From JAHDHW01 sp964551455 (GTDB lineage: Bacteria > Bacteroidota > Bacteroidia > Chitinophagales > Saprospiraceae), in contig CAZKDA010000097.1 of NCBI GenBank assembly GCA_964551455.1, positions 1-16,919 on the forward strand: DNA of 16,919 nt, read 5' to 3'. Below, piece by piece: positions 5,748-12,023 of the stretch; position 1 is the stretch's first letter, and each line of letters begins with the position of its first letter. A program made the translations under genes and the position numbers. The notes below the pieces were generated by a model. The model worked only from the letters and a program-made list of their open reading frames with translations, searched no databases and was not told the DNA's origin.

Positions 5748-7186
5748 TCTGATTTTTCGCTTCGTTTATACAAGATCATGCATACGCGGTTTCGATAAAA
5801 TGCCTTTTCGATTTCAAAATCGGTTTCCAGCCGGTCAAGTTCATCATCTGAAAAATCGTTGTAAATATTGGAATACAGAATGTAGCGATCATTTTCAAAA
5901 TCTTTTTTGCGGAACCCTTCGCTCCGGCCATTCAATTCCAGTATTTCCATACTGCCGATCATCGGGAAAGCCGCTCCGACCGAATCCTGGGGAATTTTTT
6001 CCTTTTCAAGAAAACGGATCATCTCCGATCTCAAAGAATAATACGGCAAGTGCGCCAAGGTAACGTCCCAACCCTGAGCAATGTGTTTGGGATAAATCCA
6101 AAAATTGCCTGTAAACAGGCCAAGGAAGATGACCGCAAAAAGTATGTTTTTAAAAAGTACTTTCAATTGCAGTTCAAACAAAACAGCCACCGCCAGCAGG
6201 TTGATCGCCAAACAGGCAGGAAGTAAATAACGATGCCCGATCAGGTTTTTATGGATCAGTAAAGAAGGTGTCAACACCAGCAACGTTATGAAGATCAATA
6301 AGACTATTTCCATTATTTTGGGATTCAATGCCCGACGATTCAAAACCAGTTTTACAAAACCAAAAATGATCATTCCCCACAAAAATACCCTTCCGAAATC
6401 CAGCAGCCGCCAACCCAAAATGCCGATGTTCCATATAAAGCCTCCGAAACCGACACACTCGAAGGAAGGCGCCCAGGGCGATGCCGCATGATAGCCAATC
6501 CATCCGGTATGTTGATAATGTAAAAACAGAAAAGTTATCCCGAATACCCCGGAAGGCATATACGGCAGAAGAGTTTTAAAAAAATTGCTTTTGATAAGCT
6601 GTATATCATTTTGCCGAAACAGGTCGAACAAAAACAATGAAAAAACGACCATCATGCCTCGCATACTGACTGCGGCGAGCAATAGTGTTGCCACGAACAA
6701 AAAGGTACGGCGGCCACTGAGCAAAGCCCAAAGTGCCATCGTCCAGCCTAAGATCAAAATGATATCCGGGCTTACCAGAACGCTTTGGCTGGCAAAAAAA
6801 GGATCGATCGCAAGAAGCAGTAAAAGGTACACCGAGTTTTTTTCGCCAAGATAATAGGCGCCTATCCGTTGAGAAAACAAAATGATTCCTACCAGAAATG
6901 GCAGCATCATAAAATGACTGACCGCCAGCGTTTTTCCAAATATTTTCCATACACCGGCCAGCAACATCCCGAAGAAAGGAGGATGCCCGCTGTCTATTTC
7001 TTCAGGAAGAAAAAAATAACGGAAATCGTTTTCATAAAACCAATGCGCATGCCTTGAAGCCAGTTGAATAGTATCCCAAAAAAAAGCATGGTCTTTTACC
7101 AAATACGTCAAAATCCCAAACAGGGCAAAAAATGGGAGGCAGGTTTTAAGAATTGCCGAAATATTCCGTGTGGTAAAATGATTCAA
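5744..7186 (-). CDS. PMT/ArnT-type (GT39-like) membrane glycosyltransferase
   Basis: A 480-residue polytopic membrane protein with about ten hydrophobic segments between residues 12 and 375 and a soluble C-terminal tail from about 385. The first long loop has the features of GT-C enzymes: FFWD with an acidic residue (D38) where the catalytic Asp of the PMT family lies, followed by DSGHPPFFG (65-73), the conserved HPP motif at the start of the next helix. Such enzymes move a sugar from a polyprenyl-phosphate donor to a lipid or protein on the periplasmic side; donor and acceptor are unknown here. The start is TTG at 7186, only 10 bases after the pyrG stop; no in-frame ATG lies before about residue 74. 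The stop overlaps the methyltransferase start. No other envelope glycan genes are nearby. Confidence 0.82.
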   Translation of the reverse strand: MNHFTTRNISAILKTCLPFFALFGILTYLVKDHAFFWDTIQLASRHAHWFYENDFRYFFLPEEIDSGHPPFFGMLLAGVWKIFGKTLAVSHFMMLPFLVGIILFSQRIGAYYLGEKNSVYLLLLLAIDPFFASQSVLVSPDIILILGWTMALWALLSGRRTFLFVATLLLAAVSMRGMMVVFSLFLFDLFRQNDIQLIKSNFFKTLLPYMPSGVFGITFLFLHYQHTGWIGYHAASPWAPSFECVGFGGFIWNIGILGWRLLDFGRVFLWGMIIFGFVKLVLNRRALNPKIMEIVLLIFITLLVLTPSLLIHKNLIGHRYLLPACLAINLLAVAVLFELQLKVLFKNILFAVIFLGLFTGNFWIYPKHIAQGWDVTLAHLPYYSLRSEMIRFLEKEKIPQDSVGAAFPMIGSMEILELNGRSEGFRKKDFENDRYILYSNIYNDFSDDELDRLETDFEIEKAFYRNRVCMILYKRSEKSE

Positions 7187-7196
7187 AATATCCGGA

Positions 7197-8813
7197 TCAT
7201 GATTTTTTGGCGTGGTTCAAACAACCCTGGATAAAAGAAACGAATAGCGGGTGCGGGTTTTCAACAGTACTTTTCAACTCAGGATGAAACTGAACGCCGA
7301 TAAACCAGGGGTGCGTTTTATGCTCGACGATCTCTACGAGGTTCAACTCCGGGTGAATACCTACCGGCTGCAATTCGCTCTTTTCAAAACTGGTCAAATA
7401 TTTATTATTGAATTCATAACGGTGGCGGTGGCGCTCGCTGATGTGTGTGTTTTTGTAAGCAAGATAGGCTTTGGATTTTTTCTTGAGCACGCAACCGTAA
7501 GCCCCCAAACGCATCGTACCGCCTTTTTCAGTGATCTTCTTTTGGTCTTGCATCAGATCTATCACCGGGTTTTCGGTATCCGGGTTCACTTCCGTCGAAG
7601 CGGCGCAGGGTAATTTTAATACATTACGAGCGTATTCCACCACAGCGCATTGCATTCCGAGGCAAATTCCAAAAAACGGGATATTGTTTTCACGGACGTA
7701 TTTGATCGCAGCCAGCTTTCCTTCGATCCCGCGCTCCCCGAATCCGGGAGCCACTAAAATGCCGTCAAGGTCTTCCAGCTTTGTGGCTACTTTGTGGGGA
7801 TTGGCTTCCAGTTCTTCGCTGTGGATAGGAATGACGATCACTTTGGTTTCGTTGGCTGTACCGCCATGAACAAAAGCTTCGTGGATCGACTTGTAAGCAT
7901 CCTGCAACTCGTTGTATTTTCCAACCAGGCCGACGTGCACCTCATGTATTGGATTTTTCAGTTTACCCAAAAAGGTTTTCCATTTGGTAAGGTCAGGCTC
8001 TTTGCGGTCGGTTAAACGGAGTTTGGAAATAACAGTCGTATCCAGATTTTCTTTAGACATGAGCAGCGGCACATCGTAAATCGTTTCAGCATCAATGGAT
8101 TCTACTACTGAGGTGATATCGACATTGCAAAACAAAGCCAGTTTTCTGCGGATTTCCATGTTGATCGGGTATTCCGTCCGGCAAACCAGGATATCGGGTT
8201 GAATCCCGTTTTTTTGCAACTCTTTTACGGAATGCTGTGTGGGTTTGGTCTTCAGCTCTTTGGCAGCTTTCAAATAAGGGATGAGCGTGAGGTGGACCAC
8301 CAGGCAATTGTCAACGCCAAGTTCCCAGCGCAATTGCCGCAAAGCTTCGAGGTAAGGCAAGGATTCAATGTCGCCCACTGTGCCGCCCAGTTCGGTAAGC
8401 ACGATATCATATTCGTTGGTTTGCCCAAGCAACTGAACCCGCCTTTTGATCTCATCGGTGATATGCGGAACCACCTGAACGGTTTTTCCTAAATAATCAC
8501 CCGCCCGCTCCTTGTTGATAACGGTTTGGTAAACCCTTCCGGTGGTTACATTATTCGCCTGAGAAGTGGGAATATTGAGGAAACGCTCGTAATGTCCGAG
8601 ATCCAGATCAGTTTCGGCGCCGTCGTCGGTTACGTAACATTCGCCATGTTCGTAGGGGTTTAGCGTACCCGGATCGACATTGATGTATGGATCGAATTTT
8701 TGGATGGTTACCTTGAACCCTCTGGCCTGGAGGAGTTTGGCGAGTGAGGCTGCGATGATTCCTTTTCCCAATGATGAGGTCACACCGCCCGTAACAAAAA
8801 TATACTTGGTCAT
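7197..8813 (-). CDS. pyrG: CTP synthase
   Basis: A 538-residue CTP synthase, converting UTP, ATP and glutamine to CTP, the last step of pyrimidine nucleotide synthesis. The N-terminal amidoligase domain (1-265) begins MTKYIFVTGGVTSSLGKG with the ATP-binding P-loop at residues 9-18, then DPYINVDPGTLNPYEHGE and ELGGTVGDIES. The glutamine amidotransferase domain (about 290-535) has the oxyanion strand GFGERG (358-362), the nucleophile C384 in GICLGMQ, and H510/E512 in FHPEL. All catalytic residues are present and the length is normal. The frame is open upstream to 8852, but the ATG at 8813 gives the family N-terminus. It is the first gene of a tight operon with the glycosyltransferase and the methyltransferase. 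A TAACTTTG box lies about 60 bases upstream. Confidence 0.98.
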   Translation of the reverse strand: MTKYIFVTGGVTSSLGKGIIAASLAKLLQARGFKVTIQKFDPYINVDPGTLNPYEHGECYVTDDGAETDLDLGHYERFLNIPTSQANNVTTGRVYQTVINKERAGDYLGKTVQVVPHITDEIKRRVQLLGQTNEYDIVLTELGGTVGDIESLPYLEALRQLRWELGVDNCLVVHLTLIPYLKAAKELKTKPTQHSVKELQKNGIQPDILVCRTEYPINMEIRRKLALFCNVDITSVVESIDAETIYDVPLLMSKENLDTTVISKLRLTDRKEPDLTKWKTFLGKLKNPIHEVHVGLVGKYNELQDAYKSIHEAFVHGGTANETKVIVIPIHSEELEANPHKVATKLEDLDGILVAPGFGERGIEGKLAAIKYVRENNIPFFGICLGMQCAVVEYARNVLKLPCAASTEVNPDTENPVIDLMQDQKKITEKGGTMRLGAYGCVLKKKSKAYLAYKNTHISERHRHRYEFNNKYLTSFEKSELQPVGIHPELNLVEIVEHKTHPWFIGVQFHPELKSTVENPHPLFVSFIQGCLNHAKKS

Positions 8814-8870
8814 TATTAGTATGTTTTTCCAGTTCGTTGTGGAGATTTCCAAATCTTATGCTACGGGATA

Positions 8871-8878
8871 CAAAGTTA
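8871..8878 (-). promoter_or_regulatory. Candidate -7 box for the pyrG operon
   Basis: TAACTTTG on the minus strand is an exact TAnnTTTG match, about 57 bases before the pyrG ATG at 8813. The -33 region is not recognisable. Its position between the GGTRTCR array and pyrG suggests pyrG is transcribed independently of the AAA+ gene. Confidence 0.4.
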
Positions 8879-8933
8879 GTTCTTTCCTGTGGGATTTAAG
8901 GATTGTCGTTTTATTTTAATTTGAAAAAAGTTT

Positions 8934-9018
8934 GGTGTCGGGTATCCGGTGTCAGATGTCAGGTATCAGGTATCGGGTATCAGGTGTCAGGTTTCGGGTA
9001 TCAGGTTCACCGTTCACC
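8934..9018. repeat. GGTRTCR heptamer tandem array
   Basis: Ten consecutive 7-bp units from 8934 to 9003: GGTGTCG, GGTATCC, GGTGTCA, GATGTCA, GGTATCA, GGTATCG, GGTATCA, GGTGTCA, GGTTTCG, GGTATCA. Two further 7-mers GTTCACC follow at 9005-9018. The array lies in the 277-bp spacer between the AAA+ gene stop (9091) and the pyrG start (8813). It is the same repeat family, in the opposite orientation, as the array at 5123-5202. A short inverted repeat ACGCC/GGCGT at 9063-9075 near the AAA+ stop lacks a T-run. The rest of the spacer shows no gene. Confidence 0.85.
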
Positions 9019-9090
9019 TTAGCGGCTTGTATGATAAATGCTGAAGTCTACAGTCTATCGTAACGCCGTTGGCGTCACAAGTTCTGGCAT

Positions 9091-11715
9091 CTACCGAAAC
9101 CCAATCCCGCGTCGGGGTTTCAGGTCTTCTTCCATGATCTGGAAGCCGGAGATGTCTTCCATTTTGATGGTTTGGATCTTTTTTGGAGTGCGCTGTGAGG
9201 CGGGCAGCCCGGCCATGCGAAGGTGCTGTTTGCGAATAGTTTCTTCCACTATTTTGCGGATGGTGCGGGCATTTCCAAAATATTTGTGTTTGTTTTCCAG
9301 GAGTTTTTTGATGTATTCTTCCAGGTGTTTTTCGGCTGCTTTTTCGAGGGTCAGTTCCTCTTTTTCAAAGATCAGCTTTGCGATCTCGAGCAGTTCGTTT
9401 GCATTGTAATCGTAAAATTCGAATTGTTTATCAAAGCGGGATAACAAGCCGGGATTGGCTTCCAGGAAATCTTTCATTTCATCGGGATAACCGGCAACGA
9501 TGACCATAAACTCGCCGCGCTGGTCTTCCATTCTTTTCAGCAAAGTCTCAATGGCTTCCCTTCCGAAATCGGTCGATCCGCCTTTTGACAATGAATAAGC
9601 CTCATCGATGAAAAGGCCGCCACCAATGGCTTTATCGATCATTTCACCGGTTTTGATGGCCGTTTGCCCGACATAGCCGGCGACGAGCGATTTGCGGTCG
9701 CATTCCACCAGATGACCCCGCTCGAGAATGCCGAGCGCTTTGTAAATCTGGACCAGAAGGCGTGCAACCGTAGTTTTTCCGGTGCCTGGGTTTCCTGTAA
9801 AAACATTATGAAACGAAAATGCCTTTTTGATATCCTTTCCGATCTCCTTGTAATATCGAACGATCTTTGTCATTTCATCCACTTCTTTTTTGATGTTTTC
9901 AAGACCGACCAAATCGTGCAATTGGGCGAGCGAATCTGTGAGCAATGCCTCGTCGATAGGCAACTGAACGTAATCCGTCGAATTGTTTTTAAACACTTTT
10001 TTTACATCATGGACAGTAATGGTTGACAACTCTTCCGGCTCCAGCTTCGAGGGGTCGGTTTTGGCAGCCATCAGCCGGGAAGCCAGGTGCTGCTTGGCTT
10101 CTTCGATGATGCCGTTGATATAGCGGGCATTGCCGAAATGAGCATCGCGGTTGCGATAGACTTCGACGAGCTTTTTATGGATCAGGTCATTCGCCTCCTT
10201 TTCGATGAGCACACTTCTTTTCCGGGCCGTGTATTCTGCGATTTCCATCAGTTCATCCGGTGAATAATCCGGGAAATGGATCACGTTTCTTAATCTGCTG
10301 GAAAGCCCTGGGTTGGAAATGAGGAAATTTTGCATTTCTTTGGGATAGCCTGCGAAGATGATGGCCAGGTCGCCTTCACCTTCGGAAAGCTCTTTGATAA
10401 GCACTTCGATCACCTCTCTGCCGAAATCCTTGCCGTCGTCGCCGCGGTTGGTGAGCGAATAGGCCTCGTCGATAAACAGTATTCCGCCCCGGGCTTTTTC
10501 TATGGCCTTTTTCACTTTGGGAGCGGTTTGGCCGATAAATTCACCGACCAGATCAGCCCTTCCGACTTCGGTGACTTTGCCGTGAGAAAGCAGATCGAGG
10601 CTGTGATAAATTTGTCCCAGCATGTGAGCGACGGTGGTTTTTCCCGTGCCGGGATTCCCCGTAAAAACGCTGTTCAAGTTGAATTGCTGATCTTCTTCCA
10701 ATCCTTTTTCCTTACGGATTTTCAGGAATTTGAGATAAGTAGCCAGTTCATTGATCTGGGCTTTTACAGATTTTAACCCGATGAGATCATCCAGCTCTTG
10801 TTTTGCCTCTTCGAAGCTAAGTTTTGGAACATCGGGGATCATAAATTCTTCCGCCTCCTTGATGGTTCGGAAGGGTAGAGGTTCCTCTTCAAATTCCTCA
10901 ACATTGGCAACCGAAAACGGAACAATAGCAATCAATTGATCCATAAACACAACTTCCAACGTGTAATTATCCTCATACCAGTAGCCAGGTGTGTCGGCGC
11001 CAAAACCCGTATCCAACATGATGGTTTTGGGTTTATTTGTAAAAATATTAAAATACGACATGAATGCCTTTTGCTGCCCCGAATCATTGTAAAAATGGAA
11101 TTGCAACTCCAGTGGAAAAAAATCATTGTCCGTTTGCAGGTTCTTCAATGTCAATTCGATATTGATATAGCGGGTGGTGCTGACAGAAAAGCTGCTGAGG
11201 TAAATTCGGTCGGCTTTTGGCAATCCGCTTCGCGCGCTTTCAAAAAGATGGATTTCTTCGATTTCGAAATACGGGTTGTACTGGTTGGTCACGATGCCGC
11301 CGTCAACGATATAAAAATCCGTAATACCGGCAGATTTTCCATTGATGAACACTTCCCATTCGTAACGTCCTTTTTTCCACCAGCCGGGGTCTTGGGTTCC
11401 CCAGCCTTCACGAACAAAAATGATATTTTGCTCTTTGACAACTATCAGGTCTTTTTTCAATTCGCAGATCTGCGCTTTGCTTTGCTGGTTGCGGCAAACG
11501 AATTTTACGTCAGCATCCCAGTCAGCCTCGTCGAACAGCTTGTTGTAAAAAGCAAATTCACAATAAATATAGCTGCTCTCGATCACGTCGAACACTTTGC
11601 GATATTTTTTGACATTATCGTACAGGTTTTCCTTTGAGCCGAATACTTTCAGGCTCTTCACCTTGTAGTTGCCTCCGAGAGCTTCCTCCTTTTTGTCTTT
11701 ATCCTTGAAAATCAT
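9091..11715 (-). CDS. Tandem AAA+ ATPase of CbbX/SpoVK type with duplicated N-terminal module
   Basis: An 874-residue protein, probably cytoplasmic (no signal peptide or membrane segment). Residues about 19-137 and 151-271 are two copies of a beta-rich module; the clearest shared part is GWGTQDPGWW..GRYEWEV (104-122) against GFGADTPGYW..DNYTLEV (237-255). A linker with acidic patches leads to two CbxX/CfxQ-type AAA+ domains. D1 has Walker A GNPGTGKTT (353-361), Walker B ILFIDEA (412-418), arginine-finger region NPGLSSRLR (468-476) and FGNAR (527-531). D2 has Walker A 641-649, Walker B LFIDEA (701-706), NPGLLSR (754-760) and FGNAR (813-817). All ATPase residues are intact in both, so it should form an active remodelling ring. 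The family includes Rubisco activase CbbX, SpoVK and ESX EccA, but no Rubisco or secretion gene is here, so the client is unknown. A near-consensus box TATCTTTA (11748-11741) lies just upstream. Confidence 0.9.
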   Translation of the reverse strand: MIFKDKDKKEEALGGNYKVKSLKVFGSKENLYDNVKKYRKVFDVIESSYIYCEFAFYNKLFDEADWDADVKFVCRNQQSKAQICELKKDLIVVKEQNIIFVREGWGTQDPGWWKKGRYEWEVFINGKSAGITDFYIVDGGIVTNQYNPYFEIEEIHLFESARSGLPKADRIYLSSFSVSTTRYINIELTLKNLQTDNDFFPLELQFHFYNDSGQQKAFMSYFNIFTNKPKTIMLDTGFGADTPGYWYEDNYTLEVVFMDQLIAIVPFSVANVEEFEEEPLPFRTIKEAEEFMIPDVPKLSFEEAKQELDDLIGLKSVKAQINELATYLKFLKIRKEKGLEEDQQFNLNSVFTGNPGTGKTTVAHMLGQIYHSLDLLSHGKVTEVGRADLVGEFIGQTAPKVKKAIEKARGGILFIDEAYSLTNRGDDGKDFGREVIEVLIKELSEGEGDLAIIFAGYPKEMQNFLISNPGLSSRLRNVIHFPDYSPDELMEIAEYTARKRSVLIEKEANDLIHKKLVEVYRNRDAHFGNARYINGIIEEAKQHLASRLMAAKTDPSKLEPEELSTITVHDVKKVFKNNSTDYVQLPIDEALLTDSLAQLHDLVGLENIKKEVDEMTKIVRYYKEIGKDIKKAFSFHNVFTGNPGTGKTTVARLLVQIYKALGILERGHLVECDRKSLVAGYVGQTAIKTGEMIDKAIGGGLFIDEAYSLSKGGSTDFGREAIETLLKRMEDQRGEFMVIVAGYPDEMKDFLEANPGLLSRFDKQFEFYDYNANELLEIAKLIFEKEELTLEKAAEKHLEEYIKKLLENKHKYFGNARTIRKIVEETIRKQHLRMAGLPASQRTPKKIQTIKMEDISGFQIMEEDLKPRRGIGFR

Positions 11716-11953
11716 AAAATCTGGCTTACTATTCTGTTCCTAAAGATAGTCATGAAACAGGTTAAAAAAAATTTTGATCTACACAAGATTTGTTATTTGG
11801 CTGGCATTGTTGAAAAAAAGTTATGCCGCCGGAATTTTCCTTTCCTTTTGAAAAAACGAATTGGAAATTCAATTTTTTTAAATAATCTGTATAATTTAAT
11901 GCCTGCAATTTTTCAAAAACCAAATCAGCGTAAAAACCGACAGGCAATTTGTT

Positions 11954-11967
11954 TTGACCAAAATCAC
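11954..11967 (+). promoter_or_regulatory. FNR/CRP-family-like operator upstream of ccoI
   Basis: TTGAC-CAAA-ATCAC matches the FNR consensus TTGAT-N4-ATCAA at 8 of the 10 defined bases. Its centre lies about 63 bases before the ccoI ATG and about 50-55 bases before the start point inferred from the TACGTTTG box. cbb3 oxidase genes are commonly controlled by FNR/Anr-type regulators in other bacteria, which makes this site plausible, but one match in AT-rich DNA is weak evidence. Confidence 0.3.
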
Positions 11968-12003
11968 AATTTCTGCTGATTAAAATCACCGGCCTGGATT
12001 TTT

Positions 12004-12011
12004 TACGTTTG
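12004..12011 (+). promoter_or_regulatory. Candidate -7 box for the cco operon
   Basis: TACGTTTG is an exact TAnnTTTG match 12 bases before the ATG at 12024. If it is used, the transcript would start only a few bases before the start codon, and the alternative TTG at 12009 could not serve as start. No -33 TTTG is present at the normal spacing, which would fit an activator-dependent promoter. Confidence 0.4.
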
Positions 12012-12023
12012 CAATTTTGCCGA

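Larger units (their letters stand above)
11716..12023. other. AT-rich divergent spacer between the AAA+ gene and ccoI
   Basis: This 308-bp region holds no convincing gene. It is strongly AT-rich, with poly-A and poly-T runs. It must contain the promoters of both flanking divergent genes. The features I can point to are a TATCTTTA box on the minus strand near the AAA+ start, an FNR-like site at 11954-11967 and a TACGTTTG box at 12004-12011. A minus-strand frame from 12043 to 11762 has no recognisable protein features and crosses the ccoI start. Confidence 0.6.

Noticed and set aside
8934..9018. CRISPR array
   Set aside because: Units are 7 bp and adjacent, without spacers, and no cas gene is present.
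9063..9075. Terminator hairpin after the AAA+ gene (ACGCC/GGCGT)
   Set aside because: The stem is only 5 bp with a 3-nt loop and no T-run follows.
9091..11715. Rubisco activase CbbX
   Set aside because: CbbX has a single AAA+ domain of about 300 residues and accompanies Rubisco genes; this protein has two domains, a large unrelated N-terminus and no Rubisco neighbour.
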